A stretch of 64,000 nt of DNA. It comes from Prorocentrum cordatum (lineage: Eukaryota; Sar; Dinophyceae; Prorocentrales; Prorocentraceae). The translations under genes were made by a program, and so were the position numbers. The stretch spans positions 113,841-177,840 of the forward strand of contig CAUYUJ010014193.1 of assembly GCA_963575745.1 (NCBI GenBank), written 5' to 3'. The stretch's first letter is position 1; the number at the start of each line of letters is the position of its first letter. This document shows, one piece after another, positions 1 through 10,603 of the stretch. The notes under the pieces were generated by a model that had not been told where the DNA came from, did not search any database, and saw only the letters and a list, made by a program, of their open reading frames with translations.

Positions 1-850
1 AAAAGAAGCCTCCCAGAGGTCTCCCAAGAAGGCCCCAGGAGACCAAAATCACTCATTCCCGATGGGTTCTTCACTGTTTGAGGTTCCGACGCTCCAAGAC
101 GTCCCAAGAGGCCCCCAAGACCGCCACAAGACGGCCCCAGAGGCCCCCAAAAGAGCCCCAAGGCGGCCCAAGAGGCGCCCAAGACGGCGTGAAAGGGTCC
201 CAAGACGGTCACGAGAGGGGCTCAAGAGGGGGAACACGAATCGAAAATCCCAGCTGTTCGCCCCAAGAGGCAGCCAAGAAGCCCCACGAGGCCCCCACGA
301 GGCCCCTAAGAGGCCCCCACGAGGCCCCCTAAGAGGTTTCAAAGAGGTCCCAAAACAGCCCCTCGGGGGCCTCGAAACTGCCTCCAGGAGGCCCCAGAGA
401 GGCCTCGACGAGATCCCAACGACAATCCAAGAGGCATCAGACCGACAACCCAGGCACGGTGGCGGGATGGCCCGAAGGCCATTCGATAATTACGCTGATC
501 CTCGAAGAGGCCAGCATCGTTAATTGTCCATCGGTTTTGTAAGGTTCGAGCATGTGTTTCTTTTTTGCCTGCCAATGGCCCGAGACGGCCCAAGAGCCCC
601 CAAAGATCGCCCCAAGATCGCCCAAGAGGCCCCAAGACGGCCCAAGACGCCTCCGAGACGCCCAAGATGGGCCAGGAACGCCCTAAAACGGGCAAAGAGG
701 CCTCGAACAAACCCCCAAAGGCTCTCAAGAGGCCCAAGGAGGATCCCAAAAGGCCCAAGGAAGCCCCCAAGATGCCTCTAAGAAGCACCCAGAAAGCTCC
801 CAGGAGGCCCCAAGAGTGTCCCCAGAGGCTCCCGAAATGCCCACTCCATT
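1..850. repeat. Degenerate GC-rich minisatellite, family C
   Basis: The stretch is built of loosely repeated 10-16 base units of the type CCCAAGACGGCCCAAGAGGC. All frames stay open because the units lack stops, so the Pro/Arg-rich readings are not credible genes. Similar sequence recurs at 23715-23950 (opposite strand), 42590-42720, 54420-54900, 59745-60560 and 60890-61260. The start of this copy (near 80-110) and 60150-60215 share a recognisable lead-in containing CGACGCTCCAAGACG, so this is a dispersed family rather than chance composition. Confidence 0.7.
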
Positions 851-861
851 CCTTGTCCTTA

Positions 862-1135
862 TACATAAATTCTACCTGTCGCACCTCAAGGAAAGTTGTT
901 AGAGCGGGCCGGGAGTTTCGCCTGAGACGTCCTCACAATGTATGACCCTGAAGCTTTAAACATGACAACGGTTTCACTGATTGAGGACGGGTGGTTTTCA
1001 AAATGTGGCTCTCGCATTAGCGCCGCGCACATTCGTTTTAACAGTTTACAAGAATTTCACGGGTTGAGGGCGGGTGGTTTTCAAAATGTGGCTCTCGCTT
1101 TAGCGCCGCGCACATTCGTTTTAACAATTATCCCG
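862..1135 (+). repeat. Composite repeat family A, head plus two ~75-bp units
   Basis: The head (CTGTCGCACC followed by GCGGGCCGGG and GAGACGTCCTCAC) is the same as at 36658-36715 and, reversed, 18340-18400. Two ~75-bp units follow. Each contains CACGGGTTGAGGGCGG-like sequence, TTTTCAAAATGTGGCTCTCG and TTAGCGCCGCGCACATTCG. The rest of the element is missing here; a further stretch resumes at 2510, so the copy may have been split by the CAGCCT and 73-bp repeats. Confidence 0.75.
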
Positions 1136-1260
1136 GCAAAGCAACCTAAGAGCGATGTGTAGGAGCATATCTGGAAGCATTCCCCTTAAGATTCAGATAA
1201 GAATCCTGTTGTAGAATTCTGCTGTTCTCGCAGTCGTGGTCGCATTCGCGATGGCAGTCG

Positions 1261-2070
1261 CAGTGGCAACAGCAGTCGCAGTCACAGCCTCAGCCTCAGC
1301 CTGCCTCAGCCTCAGCCTCAGCCTGCCTCAGCCTCAGCCTGCCTCAGCCTCGCCCTCAGCCTGCTTCAGCCTCAACATCAGTCTGCCTTCAGCCTCGGCC
1401 TCAGCCTGCCTCAGCCTCACCCTCAGCCTGCATCAGCCTCAGCCTGCCTCAGCCTCGCCCTCAGCCTGCTTCAGCCTCAACATCAGTCTGCCTTCAGCCT
1501 CGGCCTCAGCCTCAGCCTGCCTCAGCCTCAGCCTGCATCAGCCTCAGCCTCAGCCTCAGCCTGCCTCAGCATCAGCCTGCCTCAGCCTCAGCCTCAGCCT
1601 GCCTCAGCCTCAGCCTCAGCCTGCTTCAGCCTGCAGCCTCAGCCTCAGTCTGCCTTCAGCCTCGGCCTCAGCCTCAGCCTGCCTCAGCCTCAGCCTGCAT
1701 CAGCCTCAGCCTCAGCCTCAGCCTGCCTCAGCATCAGCCTGCCTCAGCCTCAGCCTCAGCCTGCCTCAGCCTCAGCCTCAGCCTGCTTCAGCCTCAGCCT
1801 CAGTCTGCCTTCAGCCTCGGCCTCAGCCTCAGCCTGCCTCAGCCTCAGCCTGCATCAGCCTCAGCCTCAGCCTCAGCCTGCCTCAGCATCAGCCTGCCTC
1901 AGCCTCAGCCTCAGCCTGCCTCAGCCTCAGCCTCAGCCTGCTTCAGCCTCAGCCTCAGTCTGCCTTCAGCCTCGGCCTCAGCCTCAGCCTCAGCCTCAGC
2001 CTCAGCCCTTCAGCCTCAGCCTCAGCCTCAGCCTCAGCCTGCCTCAGCCTCAGCCTGCCTCAGCCTCATT
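1261..2070. repeat. CAGCCT hexanucleotide tract
   Basis: About 800 bases of CAGCCT with GCCTCAGCCTG and CATCAGCCT variants. A higher-order period of roughly 160 bases is visible: blocks with TCAGTCTGCCTTCAGCCTCGG recur near 1380, 1480, 1650, 1805 and 1960. The Ser/Ala/Leu/Pro frame that runs through it is a repeat artefact. Confidence 0.9.
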
Positions 2071-2074
2071 GCCT

Positions 2075-2425
2075 CAGGTGGCCCGGGAATGGAGTTCTGG
2101 GAACTCGAAGAACACGAAATGGCCTACAGTTGGCTCCGGGCATTCAAAATCATGCCCAGGAATGGAGTTCTGGGAACTCGAACACCACGAAGTGGCCTAC
2201 AGTTGGCTCCGGGCATCAAAATGTGGCCCGGGAATGGAGTTCTGGGAAGTAGAAGAGCACGAAGTGGCCTACAGTTGGCTCCGGGCATTCAAAATGTGGC
2301 CCGGGAATGGCGTTCTGGGAGGTCAAGGAGCACCAAGTGTGTGACTGTTGCATCCGGTTATTCAGAATGTGGCCTGGGAATGGGGTTCTGAGAGGTCGAC
2401 GAGCACGAAGTGTGTGACTGTTGGT
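2075..2425. repeat. 73-bp tandem repeat, about five copies
   Basis: The word AATGG(A/C)GTTCTGGGA recurs at 2088, 2161, 2233, 2306 and, as AATGGGGTTCTGAGA, at 2379, a period of 72-73 bases. Units contain GTGGCCCGGGAATGG and TACAGTTGGCTCCGGGCAT. The last copy is more diverged. Confidence 0.9.
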
Positions 2426-2509
2426 GAACCCCTGCCCGCCTGCCCGGACCCCCCTGTGGAGTGATCTGTGAGCTCTTTCGAGTCAACTAGAAACCTATCA
2501 GTCTTTGCT

Positions 2510-3003
2510 GTTAGGTAATTTGCAAGAGCTTCACGGATTGAGGGCGGCTCCTTTTCAAAATGTGGCTCTCGCTTTAGCGCCGCGCACATTGGATTTTTCA
2601 ATTTGGAAGAGTTTCACGGATTGAGGGCGGCTCCTGTTCAGAATGTGGTTCTCGCTTAAGCGCCGCGCACGTTCGTTTCAAACATTGCAAGAGTTTCGCG
2701 AAGTCCCATGATCAGCGTACCAAAAATAATGTTGTTGGAAAGATTCAGGATTATGAGGGTGCAACAATTCCGTTGATTCGCTGTGCTGCACCGACTCAAG
2801 ATCGTCAAGACGCAACGGTCAGATTGATCCGTGGCGTTGAAATCCCGAGAACATTGCCTTGGCATGCTTCAAGGGCTTCAAACGGTTGTCTTCCAACGAG
2901 GCAGTTCCCTCAGTGAATCTAAACCGTTGTAGGGGCCTGTGAAGAGGGAGCTTGGAGGGAGGGTTTATTTCAACATCGTTGATGACTCGTGGTCTTCCAC
3001 TGG
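2510..3003 (+). repeat. Composite repeat family A, units plus 3' body
   Basis: Two to three ~75-bp units (2520-2690) are followed by a ~300-base body that aligns by eye with 37250-37555 and, reversed, with 17490-17850. Shared words include TGCAACA, CAAGACG, TCAGATTGATCCGTGGCGTTGAA-like sequence and GGAGGGTTTATTTCAACATCGTT. It ends directly at a CCT microsatellite (3001-3062), as the 36.7-kb copy ends at a CAT microsatellite. Confidence 0.8.
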
Positions 3004-3062
3004 TCCTCCTCCTCCTCCTCCTCCTCCTTTTCCTCCTCCTCCGCCTCCTCCTCCGCCTCCTG
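3001..3062. repeat. CCT microsatellite
   Basis: Near-pure CCT/CCG triplets at the 3' boundary of the family A copy. Confidence 0.9.
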
Positions 3063-3436
3063 ATCTTCCCCGCCATCCTCTCCCAAGTGTTCCCCTAAAG
3101 GTTTCCACCACGGCTGGGGGAACACATGGTCGGATAGCTTGGCAGATCTCTGGCAACAACGTTCGGCCACATGGGCGACTCCAAAAGGCAGGGGGCGGCG
3201 GTAATTCGCGGTAGGCGTCTTCGATAATTACGTTGATCCTCGCTCCAGCCCGCGCCATTTTGGACGCACGACCCTAGGAGCTAGCATCGCCTGCCTGCCG
3301 AACTGCACCAACCTCACTATGTCTACTGTGCTGGTGCACAGGCGTCGCGGCGCCATGCTCCGCCATTTGCTCTTGCCCTGTCTGCAGCTGCCATCAGCTT
3401 TCGCGGCGGGTGAGCGCCGCATGAGCAATAATTGCC
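3063..3436. other. Unassigned spacer
   Basis: No credible gene, RNA or repeat is visible here. Confidence 0.5.
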
Positions 3437-3635
3437 AGGAACGAAACATGGCATAAACATCCAAAAAACTCGGAGGTCCGCGCGAATTCCTCGGATCTCG
3501 GCGCTGGACCCCCCTCCCTGGCGCGCGGAGCGCGCAAGGGGCGGCGCCGGAGGCGCCGCCAGGGAGGTACAGCGCGGTGCCGAGACATTAGCGCGGACCT
3601 CCGAGTTTTATGTGTATGTCATTCTTCGTTCCCCG
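3437..3635. mobile_element. Foldback element (MITE-like), about 200 bp
   Basis: The inner arms AAAACTCGGAGGTCCGCGC (3466-3484) and their perfect complement (about 3590-3608) lie in longer imperfect arms that reach the GGAACGAA at 3437 and the TTCGTTCC near 3626-3633. Interior sequence (GGATCTCGGCGC, CCTCCCTGGCG) is also complementary to the other side, so almost the whole 200 bases can fold into one hairpin. No coding capacity. This is the shape of a non-autonomous foldback transposon; no target duplication could be fixed. Confidence 0.75.
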
Positions 3636-4320
3636 AAAACTGCGCCCTCTCGTCGTCTCGGCTTCCGTGCTGCTCAGGGAGGACGAAGAGAAGCAGACTG
3701 CAGAGAGCTCGAACAAGGATCACCCTTCGCTGGATTCACGACCCTGATGTGTGCCTCCGCCTTGCCGTGCACAGCAGATTCCCCCCCGTGACCACGGCGA
3801 CTCCAGTTTCTGATACCGCACGTGGGGCTCTCTACGCCACAGAGGGGTCCAGAGGCTCTCTACTCCACGGCCCGGGGGACCTGCGAGGGCCACCCCCTGG
3901 AGACTGAAAACTGCTCAAAAGACATCCCAGCGCGTGTTGCTCGACGAGAGGAGGTCGGGACTGGCCGTCCAGGCATTCCTATAGGCCTACCCCGTTTTTT
4001 CTTTGAAAAAAACAATATCTGAGAACAGATACGCTGTTCTTCGGATATACAGCCGATGCACTAAAACGAGACAGTTCCAGCCAGAAACATTCTCGGAACG
4101 TGCCGCGCAGACCACACAAGCTTATAAGAACAAATTCTTTGATGGGCCTGCGCAGGCGAGCCACGACGCTTCGCAACTGCTCGCGATTGGCATGCGGGGG
4201 CCGGCCCCGCGCCTGGTTCCTCTGCCAGTACTCCAGGGTGGTCTCTGGCTGCTGCGGGGGTTGTGCCTCGGCCGCCTGCGCGGCGGCGGGCTCCGCCGCC
4301 GCGGCGGGCGCGGCCGCCTC
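3636..4320. other. Unassigned spacer
   Basis: About 680 bases with no recognisable gene or repeat; short open frames have no convincing composition. Confidence 0.4.
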
Positions 4321-4353
4321 CGCGACGGGCGCCACCGTCGTCGTCGTCGTCGT

Positions 4354-4388
<35 letters not shown>

Positions 4389-4393
4389 TCGGC

Positions 4394-4489
<96 letters not shown>

Positions 4490-4700
4490 GTCGTCGACGG
4501 CTCCGACCACGATGCCGACGACGACGCCGACACCGACAACGACGCCGCCGCCGACGACACCGCCGTCGGCGTCGTTTTCGGCTTCGGCCGTCGTCATCTG
4601 CGGCGTCGGCGGCGTCGGCGTCGGCGTCTTCGTCGTCGCCACCGCTGCCGCCGCCGTCGTTGTCGTCGACGTCTGCGTCGGCCTTTTAGTCTTCGTCGTC
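4321..4700. repeat. GTCGGC / GTC low-complexity tract
   Basis: Nearly pure GTCGGC runs from 4336 to 4490, continuing as imperfect GTC/GAC triplets to about 4700. Long Gly-Val, Ala-Ser, Arg and Pro-Thr frames on both strands are consequences of the repeat. Confidence 0.9.
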
Positions 4701-5436
4701 GTCGACGAGCAGGAGGGTGCTGGGAGAGTTGGTCGTCACTGCGTAGGGGGAACCAGCCCCGAGCAGAGCAACACGCACCACGACCACGACCACGACCACG
4801 ACGACAACGACGACAACGACGCGGCGCGCTTACGATCCGCACGGCAGCACAGACTCGGGCAAGGGTTCACCTTGCGATGTTTGGACTGCAGCACATCGTC
4901 GTCGACCGGTCCCGCCCGAGCATTAGCAAACAACAAATTTATATTGAACCCTCGTGCCTTGCCGAGCCTTGGGGCACGTTTCGAAACCCTCTCCCCGAAT
5001 CTCGCCAGGGCCATCGACGAGGGAGACATGCAAAGGATGGTCGGGCGGAGAGCTGGGCGGCGACGGCGACGGCGCTATCGTGTTCGGAATGGGCGTCCTC
5101 GTCTTCGACGTCGGCGTCTTCGTCGTCGCCCACAAGGAGAATGGGGGAGGGGAGTAATAACGCGGCGGTGGCGGCGCCGACGGTCCCTGTCTCTGCCGCC
5201 CTTGCCTCCCGCCCCCCCCCTCCCCCTGTCCGTGCTGCTCCTGTGACCTTCTCGCTGGCTGCCGGGCGCCGGCGCAAATCACCGGCGCCGCCGCCGCCGC
5301 GTGTTTCAATTCGGCGGGCACCCCCGCGACTCGCCCGAGCAGGGAGACCGCTCGTTTCTGTTAACCACAACCTGAAATTACGGGGTGTGGCCCTCTCGGC
5401 CTGGCGTAGACCCCGCGCGGGCCTGGGGGCGTGCCT
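4700..5436. other. GC-rich unassigned sequence
   Basis: Imperfect CGTC/CGAC triplets and CCCC runs. No gene is recognised. Confidence 0.4.
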
Positions 5437-5640
5437 GGAGGAAGAGGAGGAGGAGGAGGAGGAGGAGGAGGAGGAGGAGGAGGAGGAGGAGGAGGAGGAG
5501 GAGGAGGAGGAGGAGGAGAAAGAAGAGAAGGATAAGGACGAGGAGGAGGAGAAGAAAGAGGAGGATAAGGAGGAGGAGGAGGAGGAGGAGGAGGAGGAGA
5601 ATGAGGAGGAGGAGGAGGAGGAGGGGGAGGAGGAGAAGGA
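5437..5640. repeat. GAG/GGA microsatellite at the LINE 3' end
   Basis: About 200 bases of GAG with scattered AAG/GAT interruptions. On the minus strand this is a TCC-type tract starting within about 10-30 bases of the ORF2 stop and hairpin, so it is either the tail or the target of the LINE. Confidence 0.9.
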
Positions 5641-5648
5641 GCGAACGT

Positions 5649-5665
5649 AACCTTGAAGGAAGGTT
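5649..5665 (-). promoter_or_regulatory. LINE 3' hairpin
   Basis: AACCTT, a 5-base loop and AAGGTT form a perfect 6-bp stem 10 bases beyond the ORF2 stop and just before the TCC-type tract. Stem-loops at LINE 3' ends are known to be recognised by the encoded RT in some families; that role here is inference. Confidence 0.55.
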
Positions 5666-5674
5666 CGTCCGCGC

Positions 5675-8600
5675 TTAGCCGAACCGCGGCCTCGGCGCGC
5701 CCGCGCCTCCACTCAGGTCGGGAGGAAGCTGGAGGGCGCGGCGGGCGGCGGCGAAGGCAGTGTACTGGTCGTGGTAAGAGATCGGGAGGGGGTGGTCCTT
5801 GGTGAGGTGGTATGCCCGCGTCGCGACGGCGAGGCGTGTGGCGGCGTTCGGGATGCCATTCTCGCCGTCGAACGAGTGCGACAGCTCAGGAAGAGCCATG
5901 CGCGTGAGGAGGTCGGCGCTCAGCTGGCCGCGGGGCAGGCTCAGCTGGTGCCACATGCGCTCGCACGTCAGGTAGTGTTGGATGTTGTCCTTGGCGTGCG
6001 GGTGCGAGCACCCGAAGTGGCAGGGGCGCTTGTCCTGGATGGCGTGCATGCGGTAGCTGGTGGTCCATGCGCCTACGAGGGCCTTCACCGTGGCCCACAT
6101 CCGTGCGGGCGGTTGCGTGGCCAGGTAGGTGCGCAGGCGTGTCCATCGAGCTGGAAGGTCGGCAGGAACCCGTTGGAGACGTAGAAGATCAGGCGGCTCG
6201 TCTTCGTCATCGGGAGGGTCTTCGTCGCCGTCGGGGAAGTCGGCGCCACTGATGTCGGTGTCGGGCAGCTGGTACGGGAGAAAGTTGGTGGCCCAGCGGC
6301 GGCGAGCACGATGTTGGGCAGCCTCATGTTGAAGAAGCGATGTCTGGCTGCTCGGTTCATCTGAGCGGGTCCGAGCTCTTGAGAGGCGATGTTCGAGGAG
6401 GATTCTGCCAGTACCGCTGTTGTCCCATGCCTGCTGACACATATCGGCGGCGATCTGTCGACGGCGAGTGGAGGTGGCATAAAGCGGGCGAAAGGTCTCG
6501 GATCCGAGAAGCTCGTACAGGTACTCTGTGCACCACTGCATCCAGTCTGAACGGTTGTCGATCGTGTTGTCGTTGAGCAGGATGTCGGGGATCCAGTGGG
6601 CGGCCCACGCGCGAGCTCGGTCAGCCAGACGTTCTTGCACGATTTCGGCGTTTCGGCGAGGCCCGCTGATCGGTTCCCTGGTTAGCGACTTCGCAGGGTC
6701 AAGGGACGGGAACCAGGACATGAGCCGCCGCTTTATGGTGTCTGCCATCGTGTCGGTGTAGAGCTGCTCGTTGAGGGACATCATGTAGGCCTTCTGCGGC
6801 GTGATCTGTGTGGCTCGGCGGCGGTGCGATTCTTGTTGTTGCTGAAGGAGGGCCTGCATTCCAGCACGGGCGGCTCGCTTGTGGATGCCAATCATGGCGG
6901 CTCGGGCGCGGGGAAGGGGGCCAGCTGTGCGGGTCAACCTCTTTAAGTGGGAGACCTTGCCGTCGGGGAAGAATGTAGAGTTGGTGATGTGCTCGAAACG
7001 TTGGACGATGGACGTCTTGATGGACCAGCACTCGCTGCACCAGTGGCCGCGCTGCACTGTGACAATGGGGAGCTGCTCGTACGCAGTGTCGCAGAGCGCG
7101 TTGAATGCATCGCGCCACTCTGCCACCGTGTTGGTGGCTGTGCGCCACATAGTGGCCGCCAGGTAGTTCTCGATGCCAGTGGGAACCTCAGCCTTGGTCC
7201 AGAGGGACATCGCGAGGATGTCGGACTTCGCGAAGCTGGACGGGGCGACGCGCAGCAACTTGTGGATGGCCTGCAGCCCCTTCTGGAGGATGCCCGCCGA
7301 GGGTTCGAATAGCTGGCCAACGTAACCGAGGACCGTGACGGCAGCGACGTTGTACAGTTTGATGCTCTGCTGGATAGGGGCGTGGGACGCGGCTAGCTTC
7401 TCGATGCGGTCCCACCACTTGACCGCGGGGCCGCGCCATTGGTCGTCAAGTGTGGCGCCAGGGCCGATGATGAAGCCGAGGTATCTGGTGCTGGACTCAA
7501 CTTTGAAGGCGGCCCAGGGAGCGTGGGCGGTCGCAAGTACTTGACGTATCTCTGCAATGATGTCCTGAGTGGGCAACGTCCAGGTCGGGGCCACGATGCA
7601 TTTCTTGGCCTGGAGGCACAGCCCCGCGAGAGTCTCCACCGCGATGATGTGCGGCGCGAGCTTGCTGATGTCCGCGAGCCTCGCGAGGATGATGCCGAGG
7701 TCGTCAGCACATGCGCTAACCAGACCGCGCTCGATGGCTGAGAGCTCTCTGGTGAGGGCTCTGATGACGGGGTCGAAGACGAGGGCCCAGATCGTTCCGC
7801 TTAACGGGCAACCCTGAGCGACTCCTGAGGCTGCGATCAGAAGGGGGCGGCGTGCACCTCCCAGGTCCAGGTAGGAGACAGGCCAGTGGTAGCAGGCTTG
7901 AAGCAGGTGAAGCATGCGTCCGTGGATGCCCCACCGCTGGAGAACGTTCCACATCCAGTGGTGTCCGAGGCTGGGGAAAGCGGCCGCGATGTCCATGCTG
8001 ACAAAGACGGGCTTGTCAGCAGCTGCATTAGGTGAAAGACTGTGACGTCGAGCGGCGGCGTCCACCACGACGACGTTGCGCAAAAACTGGCGGCCATTGA
8101 CGAATCCCTGCTGCTCGGGGGACGTCTCGGCTGCGAGGGCGTGAAGCTGCCGATTGGCTGCGAACGCCATCAGCTTCACGTCCGAGTTCTTCATTGAGAG
8201 CGGGCGTAGGCACTCTGGAGCGCGGGTGCACTCAGCATTGCCGCAGGGCTCGTCGCCCTTCGGTAGCATGGCCATGAGGGGGTAGTTGAGGTCGTGAGGC
8301 GGTGCGCGTCGGTTAGCGATGTCCCTGCAGAAGTCGGCGAGGATGTCGAAGCTGTCGGGAGTACGCAGCCATGCTTTGTAAGGAAGTGTGTCAGGACCTG
8401 GTGCTGAATCGCCAGCCAGGCGAGCGGCCTTCTCGAGAGCTTGGGCGTCAGGAAGGTCGAGGTGAGTGAGTGCGCGCCTGGGAAAGATCGAGTCGATGTA
8501 GTTGGAGAGGGCGTCGTTGGAAACATGCTTTGCGGCAAAGACAGGGGCCCAGTGGCGCATGATGGCCTGATGCATCGTCGCGGGGTCGGTGGCGATGTTG

Positions 8601-10603
8601 GTGACGCCGCCCGCGATGATCTTGACGCCCGTCAAGACGAGCCGCTTGGAGAAAGGCTTCCAGAGCTCGCCGCGGAGGCCTTCACGTTTGGCGCGATGGC
8701 GCCACTTCTGACCGAGCTGGGCATTGTTGGCGGCGAAAGCGGCTCGCGAGCGTGCCGCAGAGAGGGCCTTGCGCTCATCACTAAGGCTCGCGTGCGTGGC
8801 GTCGGTGGTCGAGGTGAAGTCATGCATGTCGTTGATGCTGACGGTGCGACCGTCAATCTTCAGGTGCAGCTTGCCGATGTCAGTGTTGTCGATCAGCGTC
8901 TGGGCAAGGGGGATGTTATGGTACCTTACGGCCCTGGCGATGCTGCGTAGTGTCATGGCCCTGGTCTTCTTTCTGACAGTACAACTTTGTGATGATAGTT
9001 CGGCGGCTGGGATCTTGAGAAGCGTGTCGCGGGCTCTGGCAGCAGCAACTCTCATGGCTGCCTTCAAGGCCCTCCAGCGCGCCGTGGGAGTGAGGGAAGA
9101 CATGTCGACCGTGGCGAGCACTCTGGTGACGTGGTGCTTGTAGTGGTCGGTGTCGAAGATGTACGCGGGGATGCCGCGCTCGGTGATCTTCTTGGGCTTG
9201 CGAAGACGGATGCGCATGATCTTGTGGTCGCTGACGGGGCCCTTGGGGTTCTCGAGGGGAGCGTCGTCGGCGATGTAGATAGTTTCCATGAAGGGCATGA
9301 GGTGGCTGGGTAGGTTGATGAAGCAGCGGTCAATAGTCGACTCATTCTTGTTAGCCTCCGACCTGTGCGTCGTCGAGGGAGTCGCTATCTCGATGGCGTC
9401 GCGGAACAGGTTGCGCCAGAAGACAGGTTGGCACTGGTACCGCTGTGAAGCTGTGGTGTCTGAGTCGACGAGCGTGTTGATCGAGCGTGGTGGGAACTCG
9501 GAGACGTTGAAGTCGCCGACGATGACTAGAAGCCGATGCTGAGGGGCTTCGTCAGCATGATGGCGGAGAGCGTGCCATTGGTCACGTAGGAGAAACCGAT
9601 CAGCTGGCGTCAAACCGAAGTTGTGAATGTTGAGGACGGCGACTTCGTGCTGGAGGCTGGCATCCGTGGTCCGGAGCCACGCGGCTCGGCCAGGGATGAC
9701 GACCTCGAACCTGAGTTGAGGCCGTTCGTCTGGGGGAAGTTGAAGCTCTGCCTTGTCGTAGGGGACGAGGAAGCCGATGCCACCAGCGTTCGTTACGGGC
9801 ACGCCGTTGATCTTCACAGGCGAGTGGAAAGCTTTGTACCGATGTTGAGTAGAGTTCGCCAGCAGCTTGAGGTCGTCCAGTGTCCCATGAGTCTCTTGAA
9901 CTGCGATAAGAGCTCGCTGGCGAAAGTATGGTAGGAGTTGCTGGCGTTTGTCCGCGCGACGTAGTGCTGACTGTCCGAGAAGCGCTTGCGAGTTCCAGAA
10001 TGCGATGTTCAGGCCCTCCTGCGAGGGCTTCAGGAGCCAGGGGCTCCAGCGAAGGCTAAAGCCACTGTGCGGCGGCGAGGGGGTCTGCGAAGTTGCCGAT
10101 GAACTCGGCTGCGATCTGCTTCTGGTCATCTTCAGAGATTCCGTGTCTGATGGCGGCTTGTGACCATTGGAGCTTAGTAGGAGCATCAGCATTGCTGCCA
10201 ACAATAAGCCGAACCAAGGCTTCGCCACGGCACGAAATGTATCCCAGGGTTCTGCGTGAGCGAGCGTCGAGGTCGGGCTTGAAGTTCTGCATGATCTTGG
10301 CGAGGCGCTTGATCTGGACCTCCGTGCGGACGGCCTTCGGGCTTTTGTCGGCAGATACGTATAAAGGAACGAGCTTGTCATTACCACAATCGAGAGTAAA
10401 TGTGCGCCAATCCTTTCCATTGCGCAAAGTATTATGAAGCCGTTGCGCCCGAGGTTCCGCAACCACTGTGCCTCCACTGACTTGAAACGAATGGCGCTTG
10501 GAGGGGCCGACTGTGTTGAAGATGACCATATCCTTCTTGATGTTGGCGGCCTGGAACCGCTTTTTCCAGGTGCTGCTGACTGAACTCCTGCGGGCTGCTG
10601 CAC
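5675..10603 (-). CDS. LINE ORF2: APE endonuclease / reverse transcriptase
   Basis: Polyprotein for target-primed reverse transcription. Residues are counted from 10603, but roughly the first 180 overlap ORF1 in another frame and are probably not translated; real coding begins near 10065. Endonuclease, about 199-466: WNSQ with N204, E237 in VQETHG, GDFN (D364, N366), SDHK at 458-461. RT, about 734-1050: APGPDTLPYKAW, motif A with D871 in SMDIAAAFPSL, motif B GVAQGCPLSGTIW, motif C CADD at 965-968, then YLGFIIG. A C-x3-C-x10-H-x3-C knuckle lies at 1528-1547. All catalytic residues expected of the family are visible. No good ATG lies after the ORF1 stop, so translation may depend on frameshifting, reinitiation or an upstream ATG such as 10129. 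Confidence 0.93.
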   Translation of the reverse strand: MQQPAGVQSAAPGKSGSRPPTSRRIWSSSTQSAPPSAIRFKSVEAQWLRNLGRNGFIILCAMERIGAHLLSIVVMTSSFLYTYLPTKARRPSARRSRSSASPRSCRTSSPTSTLAHAEPWDTFRAVAKPWFGLLLAAMLMLLLSSNGHKPPSDTESLKMTRSRSQPSSSATSQTPSPPHSGFSLRWSPWLLKPSQEGLNIAFWNSQALLGQSALRRADKRQQLLPYFRQRALIAVQETHGTLDDLKLLANSTQHRYKAFHSPVKINGVPVTNAGGIGFLVPYDKAELQLPPDERPQLRFEVVIPGRAAWLRTTDASLQHEVAVLNIHNFGLTPADRFLLRDQWHALRHHADEAPQHRLLVIVGDFNVSEFPPRSINTLVDSDTTASQRYQCQPVFWRNLFRDAIEIATPSTTHRSEANKNESTIDRCFINLPSHLMPFMETIYIADDAPLENPKGPVSDHKIMRIRLRKPKKITERGIPAYIFDTDHYKHHVTRVLATVDMSSLTPTARWRALKAAMRVAAARARDTLLKIPAAELSSQSCTVRKKTRAMTLRSIARAVRYHNIPLAQTLIDNTDIGKLHLKIDGRTVSINDMHDFTSTTDATHASLSDERKALSAARSRAAFAANNAQLGQKWRHRAKREGLRGELWKPFSKRLVLTGVKIIAGGVTNIATDPATMHQAIMRHWAPVFAAKHVSNDALSNYIDSIFPRRALTHLDLPDAQALEKAARLAGDSAPGPDTLPYKAWLRTPDSFDILADFCRDIANRRAPPHDLNYPLMAMLPKGDEPCGNAECTRAPECLRPLSMKNSDVKLMAFAANRQLHALAAETSPEQQGFVNGRQFLRNVVVVDAAARRHSLSPNAAADKPVFVSMDIAAAFPSLGHHWMWNVLQRWGIHGRMLHLLQACYHWPVSYLDLGGARRPLLIAASGVAQGCPLSGTIWALVFDPVIRALTRELSAIERGLVSACADDLGIILARLADISKLAPHIIAVETLAGLCLQAKKCIVAPTWTLPTQDIIAEIRQVLATAHAPWAAFKVESSTRYLGFIIGPGATLDDQWRGPAVKWWDRIEKLAASHAPIQQSIKLYNVAAVTVLGYVGQLFEPSAGILQKGLQAIHKLLRVAPSSFAKSDILAMSLWTKAEVPTGIENYLAATMWRTATNTVAEWRDAFNALCDTAYEQLPIVTVQRGHWCSECWSIKTSIVQRFEHITNSTFFPDGKVSHLKRLTRTAGPLPRARAAMIGIHKRAARAGMQALLQQQQESHRRRATQITPQKAYMMSLNEQLYTDTMADTIKRRLMSWFPSLDPAKSLTREPISGPRRNAEIVQERLADRARAWAAHWIPDILLNDNTIDNRSDWMQWCTEYLYELLGSETFRPLYATSTRRRQIAADMCQQAWDNSGTGRILLEHRLSRARTRSDEPSSQTSLLQHEAAQHRARRRWATNFLPYQLPDTDISGADFPDGDEDPPDDEDEPPDLLRLQRVPADLPARWTRLRTYLATQPPARMWATVKALVGAWTTSYRMHAIQDKRPCHFGCSHPHAKDNIQHYLTCERMWHQLSLPRGQLSADLLTRMALPELSHSFDGENGIPNAATRLAVATRAYHLTKDHPLPISYHDQYTAFAAARRALQLPPDLSGGAGAPRPRFG

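Noticed and set aside
1236-2252. 338-codon Ser/Leu/Pro/Gln-rich frame
   Set aside because: It is the translation of the CAGCCT tract and the 73-bp repeat.
4003-5712. Several overlapping frames of poly-Arg, Ala-Ser, Pro-Thr, Asp-Ala and poly-Glu
   Set aside because: All derive from GTCGGC and GAG microsatellites; every frame is open because of the repeat.
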